Both the position numbers and the translations under genes were made by a program. Positions 28,023 through 36,175 of a DNA stretch of 64,000 nt are shown piece by piece. Numbering within the stretch: position 1 is the stretch's first letter; every line of letters begins with the position of its first letter. The notes below the pieces were generated by a model that had not been told where the DNA came from, did no database searches, and saw only the letters and a list, made by a program, of their open reading frames with translations. Location of the stretch: positions 62,001 through 126,000 of the forward strand of contig NZ_WOVL01000007.1 in the NCBI RefSeq assembly GCF_009737085.1, given 5' to 3'. The stretch comes from Paenibacillus sp. NEAU-GSW1 (lineage in GTDB: Bacteria; Bacillota; Bacilli; Paenibacillales; Paenibacillaceae).

Positions 28023-28937
28023 ATGGTAATGAAACGGGCAAGACTGATATATAACCCGACATCGGGACGCGAGGAAATGAAACGGCGTCTTCCGGATATA
28101 TTGCAAAAGCTGGATCAGGCGGGCATCGAGACGAGCTGTCATGCGACAACCGGCGAAGGCGATGCGACATTGGCGGCGGCGGAAGCTGCGGAACGCGGCT
28201 ACGATATGATTATTGCGGCTGGCGGCGACGGTACGTTGTATGAGGTCATTAACGGGCTGGCTGAGAAGCCGAACCTGCCGCCGCTTGGCATTTTGCCGCT
28301 CGGAACGACGAACGATTTCGCCCGGGCTATGGGTATTCCGCGCCATTGGGAGTATGCGTGCGATTTGATTATTCAGCAATATACGCGGCCAATTGACGTC
28401 GGGAAAGCGAACAATCGCTATTTCATCAATATTGCCGGCGGCGGCTCTTTGACGGAGCTGACCTACGATGTGCCGAGCAGGCTGAAGACGATGATCGGGC
28501 AGTTGGCCTATTATATGAAGGGAATGGAGAAAATGACCCGTTTGCGTCCGACGGAGCTGAGCTTCGAGGCGAAGGGCATTGGCCATTTCCACGATGAGTT
28601 TATGCTTTTTCTCATCTGCAACAGCAATTCGGTTGGCGGGTTCGAGAAGCTCGCGCCGGAATCGAAGGTGGATGACGGGCTGTTCGACGTTATTTTGCTG
28701 AAAAAATGCAATCTTGCGGATTTCATCCGACTTGTAACGCTGGCGCTGCGCGGCGAGCATTTAAATGATCCGCAAGTGATTCATTTCCGGACGAACGAGC
28801 TGCTCGTGACGACGCCGGATTATGTGCAAATTAATCTTGACGGCGAATATGGCGGCAGATTGCCGTTTAAGTTCTCGGTGCTGCCTTCGCATTTGCAAAT
28901 TTTTGTCGATGAGATGGGCGTTTCCACTTACCGATAA
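28023..28937 (+). CDS. dgkB: diacylglycerol kinase / YegS-like lipid kinase
   Basis: A 304-residue DAGK_cat-domain enzyme: NPTSGRE near the start, the nucleotide-binding GGDGTLYEVINGL and GTTNDFARAMG. It should phosphorylate diacylglycerol released during envelope lipid turnover, at the membrane face. The start at 28023 lies 16 bases after cbiX and follows a G-rich ribosome site; 28029 is an alternative. A long terminator follows. Confidence 0.9.
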   Translation: MVMKRARLIYNPTSGREEMKRRLPDILQKLDQAGIETSCHATTGEGDATLAAAEAAERGYDMIIAAGGDGTLYEVINGLAEKPNLPPLGILPLGTTNDFARAMGIPRHWEYACDLIIQQYTRPIDVGKANNRYFINIAGGGSLTELTYDVPSRLKTMIGQLAYYMKGMEKMTRLRPTELSFEAKGIGHFHDEFMLFLICNSNSVGGFEKLAPESKVDDGLFDVILLKKCNLADFIRLVTLALRGEHLNDPQVIHFRTNELLVTTPDYVQINLDGEYGGRLPFKFSVLPSHLQIFVDEMGVSTYR

Positions 28938-28969
28938 TGAGCGGGCTTGAATAATAGATAAACCTTTGC

Positions 28970-29024
28970 AAGCGGACGCTGCCGGTCTCGGCGATTGGCT
29001 GCTTGCGGAGGTTTATTTCTTTTT
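28970..29024 (+). terminator. terminator after dgkB
   Basis: A long interrupted stem: AAACCT/AGGTTT at the base, GCAAGC/GCTTGC next, CCG/CGG towards the loop, then ATTTCTTTTT. Confidence 0.85.
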
Positions 29025-29049
29025 GGAGATGGATTACACTAGAAATACA

Positions 29050-29298
29050 GGTTCAAAAAGTCCGGTTTTCAGCACACTAGCAATGCTTCCGAAGCTGCGT
29101 TTTTCCAAAACGCTGTAGAAGGTTGGATGAAGCTAGGGAATGAGGATCGGAGCGTAGTGGGTTACTACGTGAGAATCTGAAATGTTTCCGCAGGAAACAT
29201 CACTTCGAAAGCATAAGCCTTGTGCCGGCTGAATTCAAGATTCGATGTCGAATTTACTTTTTGAAATGGCTTCGTGATCAAAATTGGACTTTTTGAAC
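29050..29298. repeat. MITE-like element with terminal inverted repeats
   Basis: GGTTCAAAAAGTCC (29050-29063) is matched by GGACTTTTTGAAC (29286-29298). Between them lie several small hairpins, such as ATGTTTCC/GGAAACAT near 29190, GTAGT/ACTAC near 29155 and ATTCGATGTCGAAT near 29250, and no credible ORF. The length of about 250 bp, the terminal repeats and the internal structure fit a non-autonomous element or a structured RNA repeat. It fills the 400-base gap before the methyltransferase gene. Confidence 0.65.
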
Positions 29299-29339
29299 AA
29301 CCTCTAGAAGGATAAGAGAAGCAGGAACGGGGAGCATTA

Positions 29340-30863
29340 ATGAGCAGAAGAAAGAGCGGCGGCGGTTATGGCGGACAAGCGGGGAGCGGCGCACGGAAGC
29401 ATTCCGGCAGAGGAACGGGCGCAGGTGCGGCGGCAAAAACTCGCGAGGATGCGCCTTTTCAAAAAAATGAGGAAGTTACCGTCGATATTATCGGCTTGAC
29501 GCATGACGGCGAGGGCGTCGGCCGGGCGAACGGCTTTACGCTGTTTATACAGGGCGCTTTGCCTGGCGAACAGGTACGGGCTAAAGTGATGAAGGTGAAA
29601 AAACAGTACGGATATGCTCGGCTGGAGGAACGGTTGATCGAGAGCAAGGATCGGATTGCTCCGCCTTGCGATATTTTTGACAAATGCGGCGGCTGTCAGC
29701 TGCAGCACTTCGATTATTCTGCGCAGCTGGAATGGAAACGGCAGCATGTGATCGACTCGTTGACACGGATCGGGAAGCTGCGGGTAGCGGGCGAAGCGGG
29801 AGCGAATGGAGAGGAAGCTGGCGGCATTGTTGTGCATTCGACTGTCGGCATGGAAGATCCTTGGCGTTACCGCAACAAAGCGCAAGTGCCGGTCGGCGCC
29901 AGCGGCGGAGCGGGCGGCGAACTGATTGCAGGTTTCTATGCAAGAGGCAGCCACCGCATTATCGATATGGACGATTGCCTCATTCAGCATGATCGGAACG
30001 ATGAGGTTGTGCGCGCCGTCAAAACGATCGGGCGGGAGCTAGGCATTTCCTCCTATGATGAAGAAAGCGGCAAAGGACTGCTGCGGCATGTGATGGCGCG
30101 GACAGGCTTTGTAACGGGCGAAATTATGGTCGTCCTGGTGACGAACGGCCGCAAGCTGCCGCAGGCGGACGAATGGATCGCGCGCATCCGCGAAGCGCTG
30201 CCGGGTGTAAAGAGTATCGTGCAGAACGTAAACATGAAGGATACGAACGCCGTGTTTGGCGATGAGACGCGCGTATTGTGGGGCAGCGAAGTCATCTATG
30301 ACGAGCTTGACGGCATCCGTTTCGCAATATCGGCGCGTTCGTTCTACCAGGTCAATCCGGTTCAAACGGTTGAGCTGTACCGTAAAACGGTAGAATATGC
30401 GGGCTTGACCGGCGTAGAGTCGGTCATTGACGCTTATTGCGGGATCGGAACGATCTCGCTGTTTCTGGCGCGGCAAGCGGGCCGGGTCTATGGCGTTGAG
30501 ATTGTGCCGGAGGCGATCGAGGATGCGAAGAGCAACGCCGAGTTGAATGGCATCGCGAATGCCACTTTCGAGGCGGGGCCGGCCGAGATCGTCATTCCGC
30601 GTTGGCGCGAGGAAGGCGTTATCGCCGACGTTATCGTCGTCGACCCTCCGCGTAAAGGCTGCGACCCTGCGTTGCTGGATACGATTCTCAAAATGAAGCC
30701 GGAGCGCGTCGTCTACGTGAGCTGCAATCCGTCCACGCTGGCTCGCGACTTGCGGCTGCTTGAGGACGGCGGCTACCGGACAATGGAAGTGACGCCGGTG
30801 GATATGTTCCCGTGGACGGTGCATGTGGAGTGCTGTTCACTGCTAGTGCGGAAGGACAATTAA
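29340..30863 (+). CDS. rlmCD: 23S rRNA (uracil-5-)-methyltransferase, RlmCD/RumA type
   Basis: A 507-residue TrmA/RlmD-family enzyme. A low-complexity basic head (residues 1-40) precedes the TRAM domain (about 45-100). Cysteines in CDIFDKCGGC and in MDDCLIQH fit the [4Fe-4S] site. SAM-binding and catalytic motifs are FYQVNPVQT, DAYCGIGTISLFLA, VDPPRKGCD and the nucleophile Cys in VYVSCNPSTLARD. It methylates uridines in ribosomal RNA; the exact sites cannot be read from sequence. A terminator follows directly. Confidence 0.9.
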   Translation: MSRRKSGGGYGGQAGSGARKHSGRGTGAGAAAKTREDAPFQKNEEVTVDIIGLTHDGEGVGRANGFTLFIQGALPGEQVRAKVMKVKKQYGYARLEERLIESKDRIAPPCDIFDKCGGCQLQHFDYSAQLEWKRQHVIDSLTRIGKLRVAGEAGANGEEAGGIVVHSTVGMEDPWRYRNKAQVPVGASGGAGGELIAGFYARGSHRIIDMDDCLIQHDRNDEVVRAVKTIGRELGISSYDEESGKGLLRHVMARTGFVTGEIMVVLVTNGRKLPQADEWIARIREALPGVKSIVQNVNMKDTNAVFGDETRVLWGSEVIYDELDGIRFAISARSFYQVNPVQTVELYRKTVEYAGLTGVESVIDAYCGIGTISLFLARQAGRVYGVEIVPEAIEDAKSNAELNGIANATFEAGPAEIVIPRWREEGVIADVIVVDPPRKGCDPALLDTILKMKPERVVYVSCNPSTLARDLRLLEDGGYRTMEVTPVDMFPWTVHVECCSLLVRKDN

Positions 30864-30889
30864 ATCGGAGATGTATTGGCGGAAATAGC

Positions 30890-30919
30890 AAAGAGGGGCG
30901 GCAAACCCCTCTTTTTTTT
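30890..30919 (+). terminator. terminator after the rRNA methyltransferase gene
   Basis: AAAGAGGGG pairs with CCCCTCTTT, followed by a T-run. This marks the left limit of the conserved chromosomal block. Confidence 0.92.
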
Positions 30920-30960
30920 GCAAGGCTATGTAAAATTCTAATGTTGATATATGACCATAA

Positions 30961-30990
30961 GAAAACCGCCTTCGTTGAAAAGACGGTTTA
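30961..30990 (-). terminator. terminator of the GNAT gene
   Basis: On the minus strand, AAACCGTCTT and AAGGCGGTTT form a stem followed by TTCTTAT. It lies about 40 bases beyond the GNAT stop. Confidence 0.7.
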
Positions 30991-31029
30991 TTGCTATCGT
31001 GCCCATTAGTTTAATCGATGCTTCGACAT

Positions 31030-31632
31030 TCAGCTATGTTCTTTGTTCAAATAATAAAGCAATTTTGTCTTTATATCTGCCCATTCTTTCTCCAAAATAC
31101 TGTATACGTTGGAATTTCGAAGATAGCCATCGTGCATTATCAATTCTTGCCGTAGGGTACCTTCAAACTGTGCTCCAATTCTTTGAATTGCCTTATTTGA
31201 TCGTTCATTTCTTGTGTCCGTACGGAACTGTACTCGAACTATTTTCAAGTTTTCAAAACCATATTCCAGTAAAAGAAATTTACACTCCGTATTTATCCTC
31301 GTTCTCCAGACCTTTGGTGCCAACCAAGTGCCACCTATTTCAAGTTTTTTGTTTAGCAGGGAAATATCTAAGTAACTGGTGCTTCCAACAATCTCATTTG
31401 TACTTTTATCAAAAATCACAAACGGATATCTTAATCCTTGCTCTTTTAACTTCATCCACTGATTCATAGTAGTTACCAAATCCTCAGGTTTACTTATTAT
31501 CGAGGGGCTGAACGTCCATATATCGCTGTGATTACTTGCATTGAACAACCCCTCCAAATGCTCATGTGCCGCTGGTACTAACTTTACTCGTTCTCCTTCA
31601 AGGGTAATGTCGCCTTTAATCATATCAACCAC
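31030..31632 (-). CDS. GNAT-family N-acetyltransferase (RimJ/RimL type)
   Basis: A 200-residue GNAT protein: LEGERVKLVPAAHEHLE at the N-terminus, WLAPKVWRTRINTECKFLL in the acetyl-CoA region and TDTRNERSNKAIQRIGAQFEG in the C-terminal motif. It is the ribosomal-protein-acetyltransferase-like subclass, which also acetylates small molecules; the substrate is unknown. The GTG at 31632 has GAAGGAG at the right distance. Base composition is clearly more AT-rich than the preceding genes, suggesting transfer. Confidence 0.85.
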   Translation of the reverse strand: MVDMIKGDITLEGERVKLVPAAHEHLEGLFNASNHSDIWTFSPSIISKPEDLVTTMNQWMKLKEQGLRYPFVIFDKSTNEIVGSTSYLDISLLNKKLEIGGTWLAPKVWRTRINTECKFLLLEYGFENLKIVRVQFRTDTRNERSNKAIQRIGAQFEGTLRQELIMHDGYLRNSNVYSILEKEWADIKTKLLYYLNKEHS

Positions 31633-31716
31633 AGACTCTCCTTCAAAAAAATGGAATTTGATGTGTCTGTCTCTAAAAATATACCACTAAATATTGTAAT
31701 TATCCTACCAGTTAGC

Positions 31717-32440
31717 TTAACAAGAATAAGCAGAAAGCCGAAGTTTGGTGTTCGTGTCGGTAGTAAACAGGCACGATTTGACCAACATATTTTTCTTATT
31801 CGATGCGGTATTCTCATATTTCTTGCTGTCTAAGTAACGAAACTACGCCAAGTAATTCTGCAAATACTTTGTTGCAACACAATTGAAGCGATCCATCCAT
31901 TTTTTCAAACGGCTATGGTAGCTGTTGACGTTTTGGATATGATACACGCCTTTTACTCGCTGTTTCCCATCGGATTTAAAACGATAATGAGCCAACCCTT
32001 TTGAATTCGCATAGGAACTGAACGCCCTCCACGAATCGGTGCAAAGCACGTTGGAGTCAGATAAATGATCACCAATCGCCTCATCCAATTTCGCTGTCCG
32101 AATACGTCCACGCCCAAGTACGCCAGAGTAAGTCATTTTCTGACGATCACGGGCAACCAGCACGCACACTTGATCGTGGCTTATACCACGATATTTCGCT
32201 TTGCCGCCACGTTTACGCGGCTTGCGTTCGGTGATATTTTGCTTGCCTTTTCCGAGTACAGAAAGTAAGTCTCATCCATCTCAACAATATCTTGAAATGC
32301 TTCGGTTGGAATCTGCTTTAGAGCAGAGAGAATCTTATGCCGCCAGTAAAACAAGGTGACATGTGTGACTACATCGTTTAACTGCTCTGCACATTTTCTC
32401 AGAGAAAAACTCTCAATATTTTTGTGAAGGAAAGTTGGTC
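31717..32440 (-). pseudogene. IS1595-family transposase remnant
   Basis: Read on the minus strand, the segments SLRKCAEQLND, FYWRHKILSALKQIP, VEMDETYFLYSEK, RKPRKRGGKAKYRGIS, QVCVLVARDRQK, VYHIQNVNSYHSRLKKWMDR and YLQNYLA match IS1595-type DDE transposases. Three lesions are seen: the N-terminal zinc-ribbon part is missing (cut at about 32440, next to the methyltransferase gene), one base is lost after YSEK near 32255, and a TGG-to-TAG change at about 31843 interrupts A-W-F-R before the tail ending at 31717. No terminal repeats were recognised. Confidence 0.85.
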
Positions 32441-32448
32441 ATTTGAGA

Positions 32449-33228
32449 TTACTCTTTAATAGCGAACCATACCGTCCACGAATCCTTCTCAATGATTGGT
32501 GATTGACAATCGTTGAGTTTCCCTCCTATGAAAGATATCAAATCTTGAAGTTCCACATCGGTCAGTTCATGAAGAATGGAACGTCCAGTTCTTAGCAGTA
32601 AGTCCTTATTTAATTCTTCATAATCATTATAAACACGTCTTGTTTCCCAAAGTGAGACAGTTTTAGCTAATCGAAATCCATTCGATTCCAACGCTTGCTG
32701 TACTTGACCTGAATCATACCTTCGAGAAATCTCTTTATCAATTAATTGAGGAAACCTTTCAAAAAAATAACCTCTAATGTGATTTTCATCTCCGGGCAGT
32801 AAACAATCTTTAGGGGTTCTATCCTGAACGATGAGAACACCGCCATCTTTAATGATGCGATATGCTTCCTTGAAACAAGCATCTAAGTCGTTCAGATGGT
32901 GGATTAATGCTCTTTCTAATACAACGTCAATCTCGTTTGCAGGTAGGTTTGATTGGTAAGCGTCTCCCTTCAGAAATGTAGCGTTTTGAATGTTCTTACA
33001 GTTATTAGCCGCCCCTTTTAACATCTCATCCGAGAAATCTACTCCAACTACATGAGATGCCCCCATCTTAATAAGAGCCTTCGTATAAATGCCGCCTCCA
33101 CAACCAATATCTGCAATCCGCTTATTCGATACATCTACTGTATCTTTTATTAAAGATATCCAAGATTCATCAGCGTTTCTTGTTGCATACGTCTGCCTGT
33201 TTTGTGCATCGTGAAAGTTAATTGGCAT
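32449..33228 (-). CDS. class I SAM-dependent methyltransferase
   Basis: A 259-residue Rossmann-fold methyltransferase with motif I IADIGCGGGIYTKALIKMG, the acidic VVGVDFSDEML strand end and ERALIHHLNDL at motif IV. The closest general type is the small-molecule methyltransferase family (Methyltransf_11). The N-terminus MPINFHDAQNRQTYATR is typical of a Bacillus group that methylates unknown substrates. GGGAGGGG precedes the ATG. Its 3' end abuts the truncated transposase. Confidence 0.85.
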   Translation of the reverse strand: MPINFHDAQNRQTYATRNADESWISLIKDTVDVSNKRIADIGCGGGIYTKALIKMGASHVVGVDFSDEMLKGAANNCKNIQNATFLKGDAYQSNLPANEIDVVLERALIHHLNDLDACFKEAYRIIKDGGVLIVQDRTPKDCLLPGDENHIRGYFFERFPQLIDKEISRRYDSGQVQQALESNGFRLAKTVSLWETRRVYNDYEELNKDLLLRTGRSILHELTDVELQDLISFIGGKLNDCQSPIIEKDSWTVWFAIKE

Positions 33229-33581
33229 TTGTAAATTCCCCTCCCGCTAAAAATAGTTTCGTTGTATGAAACTTAGTTTCATTTATCTTTATTGTACCAT
33301 ATAATTCCACTAAACTCTATACGTATGCGCTATTATTTCAAGTTCCCTGTCATCGAATAGGTGGGTGATATTGTCGCTCATTGTTATTTACATCCAAAAC
33401 ATTTTTGAAAAAAATTGCGGCGCGTCAGAAGTCCATAAACTATTTCTGACCGCGCCTTTCTCCATCGCTAGCTACTGGGTAGGTCATAGCTACGAAAGTC
33501 TTTTAACGACGCATACAGACAGCTTGATGGCTATACCGCTGGAATCAAATGTCTACTTACGTGTACGGGATGGTGAACCCT
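33229..33581. other. intergenic region with regulatory structure, no gene supported
   Basis: It holds the divergent methyltransferase promoter and its dyad (33266-33296), and a hairpin at about 33420-33456 (GGCGCG-TCAGAA against TTCTGA-CCGCGCC with one bulged base). On the minus strand that hairpin is followed by a T-run, so it looks like a terminator in that direction although no gene precedes it. An open frame across the rest has no ribosome site or recognisable content. Confidence 0.6.
33266..33296 (-). promoter_or_regulatory. extended -10 promoter with downstream operator-like dyad
   Basis: On the minus strand TGGTACAAT is an extended -10 (TACAAT is the complement of 33291-33296). Just downstream lies ATGAAAC-N3-GTTTCAT (33266-33282), with a further GTTTCGTT half-site at about 33256. 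A dyad between the start point and the gene suggests repression by an unknown regulator. Confidence 0.55.
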
Positions 33582-33758
33582 ATGGAACAGATCAAAGATC
33601 TTCAGAAGCTTATTAAGCTTACAGGTGATCGAGCTAAGCTGGATGCAAAAGCCAATGAAACATACATTGTATATAAGACGGAAAAAGGCCAAATCGTAAA
33701 AGAATACACCAACGGGAATATTGTCCCCGTTACCGACTTGGATGTCCCTCATGCATGA
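33582..33758 (+). CDS. small acidic/basic protein linked to the zeta-like kinase (putative antitoxin)
   Basis: A 58-residue protein (MEQIKDLQKLIKLTGDRAKL at its start, then NETYIVYKTEKGQIVKEY). The frame is open from 33549; 33570 and 33582 are possible starts, with GGGATGGTG before the latter. It overlaps the zeta-like kinase start by 8 bases. Small proteins with this VYKTEKGQIVKEY pattern are, as I recall, often found beside zeta-like kinases; an antitoxin role is inference. Confidence 0.5.
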   Translation: MEQIKDLQKLIKLTGDRAKLDAKANETYIVYKTEKGQIVKEYTNGNIVPVTDLDVPHA

Positions 33759-34040
33759 GCTGACACCGATCATGTATGTATTTGCCGGAAATAATGGAAG
33801 CGGCAAGAGTACGATCCGAAACCTAATTGTTGATCGGCTGGGAATCAGTGTTAACATTGATCCTGATGCATTGGCTCGGGGAATCGATTCGGTTCATCCT
33901 GAAAATAGAAAAGTATCTGCTGGGAAAGTCATACTGAAGGTGAAATTGTTCTAGGCGCAAACAACGGTTCAATAACCAATCAATCGGAATCTCTTCCTCA
34001 ATGGGTTGAATGTATTGAGCAGAGATTAAAAACATCGTAA
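33751..34040 (+). pseudogene. zeta-toxin-like P-loop kinase, internally deleted
   Basis: The ATG at 33751 opens a frame with the P-loop FAGNNGSGKSTIRN and INIDPDALARGI-type substrate segment (residues about 8-45), the N-terminus of zeta-toxin-like kinases. After SAGK the frame runs into a TAG at 33952-33954. A second frame from about 33930 to the TAA at 34040 encodes EGEIVLGANNGSITN and WVECIEQRLKTS, which read as the C-terminal end of the same family. About 100 central residues are therefore missing and the frame is broken. Confidence 0.7.
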
Positions 34041-34068
34041 GAGCAGCCAATTTGGACTGCTCTTTTTG
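34039..34068 (+). terminator. terminator after the zeta-like remnant
   Basis: AAGAGCAG (34039-34046) pairs with CTGCTCTT (34057-34064), followed by a T-run. Confidence 0.85.
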
Positions 34069-34144
34069 CTTCATGAATTCCCTCAAACATGATACGATAG
34101 TCGTTGATGACAACTGCCTATTATGGGAAATTGAGGGGATTAAC

Positions 34145-35095
34145 GTGATCGATAAAGTCATTCGTATATTCAAGATTATCAATGCCATTCAATCGAATCC
34201 CGGCATTTCCGCAGCTGATCTGGCGTTCAAATGTGAGGTGGATATCCGGACGATCTACCGGGATTTGAGAGTGCTCGACTTGATTGCCCCTATTACTAAT
34301 GAAGGCAAGGGGACCGGTTACCAGTTTATGGGCAAGTTCTCTTTGTATCCACTAAATTTCTCGGAACAAGAGGCATTAGTGTTTTCTCTTTTACCATCGG
34401 TCCTGGACGAAGATAAGCTGCCGCCCGGATTCCAGACGGCATACGATAAAGTAATGGCAACACATTACAAAGAAAAATCCAAACAACATAAAATCATCGA
34501 AAATATCGCAGATATTATTCAAATGGGTACGCCTGCATACCGCAAAGAAAGTCCCAACTTCTTGCAGCCGATTATTCAAGCGATTCTGGAACAAAAGACG
34601 GTTGACACCATATATCATACCCAGTACCGCAATGAAACGACGGAACGGAAAATCGACCCTTATTACCTCGTTCCGCGTGATCAACGGTTTTACTTAATCG
34701 GCTATTGCCACTCCAAGCAGGATATCCGGACGTTCCGGATCAGCCGTTTTCAAAAGGTCAAGATTACAGAGCAGCCATTCGATAAGGGTGATTTCAACAT
34801 TAAGCAATACTTGAAAAACACGTGGTCGATCGATCGCGGGGAAAAGAACATAACGTTCAAGGTGCGATTTGACGCCGAGGTAGCCCGATACATAAAAGAA
34901 GAGGAGCTGTTCGTTCATCCGCGGATGAAGGACAAAAAGGATGGCAGCCTTATTTTTGAAGTGACCGTGAACAACGAAAAAGAGTTTCTGAAATGGGTCC
35001 TCCAATACGGGCCTTCCGCAGAAATTCTTGAGCCTAAAGCGATACGAGAATCGCTCAAGGAACAGTTATCGCAGTGGGCCGGCAAGTATCAATAG
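34145..35095 (+). CDS. WYL-domain transcriptional regulator
   Basis: The GTG at 34145 follows GAGGGG and gives 316 residues. A DeoR-type helix-turn-helix (about 1-60, ISAADLAFKCEVDIRTIYRDL) is followed by the WYL domain (about 135-310), with DPYYLVPRDQRFYLIGYCHSKQ split across its core and FRISRFQKVKI. WYL regulators sense nucleic acids or nucleotides and often control defence or DNA-repair genes. The gene is 25 bases upstream of an ADP-ribosylglycohydrolase and is probably cotranscribed with it. Confidence 0.9.
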   Translation: MIDKVIRIFKIINAIQSNPGISAADLAFKCEVDIRTIYRDLRVLDLIAPITNEGKGTGYQFMGKFSLYPLNFSEQEALVFSLLPSVLDEDKLPPGFQTAYDKVMATHYKEKSKQHKIIENIADIIQMGTPAYRKESPNFLQPIIQAILEQKTVDTIYHTQYRNETTERKIDPYYLVPRDQRFYLIGYCHSKQDIRTFRISRFQKVKITEQPFDKGDFNIKQYLKNTWSIDRGEKNITFKVRFDAEVARYIKEEELFVHPRMKDKKDGSLIFEVTVNNEKEFLKWVLQYGPSAEILEPKAIRESLKEQLSQWAGKYQ

Positions 35096-35120
35096 AGGTG
35101 CGTGCAAAGGGGGGAATAGA

Positions 35121-36053
35121 GTGAAGCTGCAGTTGGAACGGTTCAAAGGAAGCTTGGTTGGCTTAGCCGTTGGTGACGCGCTGGGTACAACCGTTGAATT
35201 TACGACGCCGGGCAAGTTTAAGCCGGTTGAAGATATGGTGGGTGGTGGAGTATTCCGGCTTCAAGCTGGGGAATGGACAGACGACACCTCGATGGCGCTG
35301 TGTTTGGCGGAGAGTTTAATTGAAACGGAAGGATTCGATCCAGCCGATCAAATGAAACGTTACGCCAAATGGCGGCATGAGGGTTACATGAGCAGTACGG
35401 GAACCTGTTTCGATATCGGGAATGCGACAGCAGAAGCCATTAGCCGATTTCAAAGAACCGGCGAAGGATATTGCGGATCGACAAATCCGAACTCGGCAGG
35501 CAACGGATCGATCATGCGATTATGCCCTGTTCCTTTGTTTTACGCGGCAGATCCGGAGAAAGCAATCCATTTCGCGATGTTAAGCTCGAAGACGACACAT
35601 GCCGCCGAAGAATGCGTGGATGCTTGTAAATTGATGACGGCATACATTTTGGCGGGTCTGTATGGATGGTCCAAAGAAAGAATACTCGATCCATTCGCTT
35701 TTGAGAATTGGTTTGACCAGAATTTATTAACGTCTAGAATTGCCGACATCATGTATGGTTCATATAAGAAGAAAGAGCCGCCGGAAATTCAGGGTTCGGG
35801 ATATGTGGTTAAGTCGCTCGAAGCCGCATTGTGGGCGTTTTACAAATCGGAGAGCTTTGAACAAGGCGCTCTGATGGCCGTCAATCTGGGTGATGATGCG
35901 GATACAACTGGCGCAGTTTATGGACAAATCGCTGGAGCCTTTTATGGTGTAGATGAAATTCCAGCAAAATGGCGTGACAAGTTGGCCATGAGGCCATTAA
36001 TCGAAGGATTCGCTGAAAATCTATACTTAAGAGCAACAGCCTCGCTTCATTAA
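35121..36053 (+). CDS. ADP-ribosylglycohydrolase (DraG-like)
   Basis: A 310-residue member of the DraG/ARH family, which removes ADP-ribose from proteins or nucleic acids. The dinuclear metal site motifs are present: GLAVGDALG, EWTDDTSMAL and GDDADTTGAVYGQIAGAFYG. The GTG at 35121 has GGGGGGA just upstream. It follows the WYL regulator in an apparent operon and ends in its own terminator. In this setting it could reverse an ADP-ribosylation linked to defence, but no ADP-ribosyltransferase is in the window. Confidence 0.9.
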   Translation: MKLQLERFKGSLVGLAVGDALGTTVEFTTPGKFKPVEDMVGGGVFRLQAGEWTDDTSMALCLAESLIETEGFDPADQMKRYAKWRHEGYMSSTGTCFDIGNATAEAISRFQRTGEGYCGSTNPNSAGNGSIMRLCPVPLFYAADPEKAIHFAMLSSKTTHAAEECVDACKLMTAYILAGLYGWSKERILDPFAFENWFDQNLLTSRIADIMYGSYKKKEPPEIQGSGYVVKSLEAALWAFYKSESFEQGALMAVNLGDDADTTGAVYGQIAGAFYGVDEIPAKWRDKLAMRPLIEGFAENLYLRATASLH

Positions 36054-36070
36054 GAAGCGGGGTTTATTTT
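36040..36070 (+). terminator. terminator overlapping the end of the ADP-ribosylglycohydrolase gene
   Basis: CCTCGCTT pairs with AAGCGGGG (one T-G pair), followed by TTTATTTTTT. Confidence 0.8.
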
Positions 36071-36073
36071 TTG

Positions 36074-36122
36074 CGAACATTTATTCGCTGACAAATAGAT
36101 GCCAAAAAGAAGGATTAAGATA
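36074..36122 (+). promoter_or_regulatory. LexA/DinR-like dyad and shared promoter motif, copy 1
   Basis: CGAAC-ATTT-ATTCG (36074-36087) is followed after one base by TGACA (36089-36093), GATGCC and TTAAGATA (36115-36122). The dyad is close to the Gram-positive SOS box CGAACRNRYGTTYC. The same arrangement recurs at 37689 and 59551. It lies about 100 bases upstream of the VWA gene, directly after a terminator. Confidence 0.6.
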
Positions 36123-36175
36123 CGGTACAAGGATGAGACAAATAATGAAAACCATTAGGAGGAAGGGGAAATACA

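Noticed and set aside
30920..31029. Attachment site or tRNA fragment at the left edge of the island
   Set aside because: No tRNA-like sequence, integrase or matching direct repeat was found in the window; only two terminator hairpins are present here.
31651..31833. A 60-codon plus-strand frame next to the GNAT gene
   Set aside because: It lies over the C-terminal tail of the transposase remnant on the other strand and has no ribosome site.
33365..33616. Open frame of 83 codons in the intergenic region before the zeta-like locus
   Set aside because: It crosses a strong hairpin, lacks a ribosome site and overlaps the better-supported small gene in another frame.
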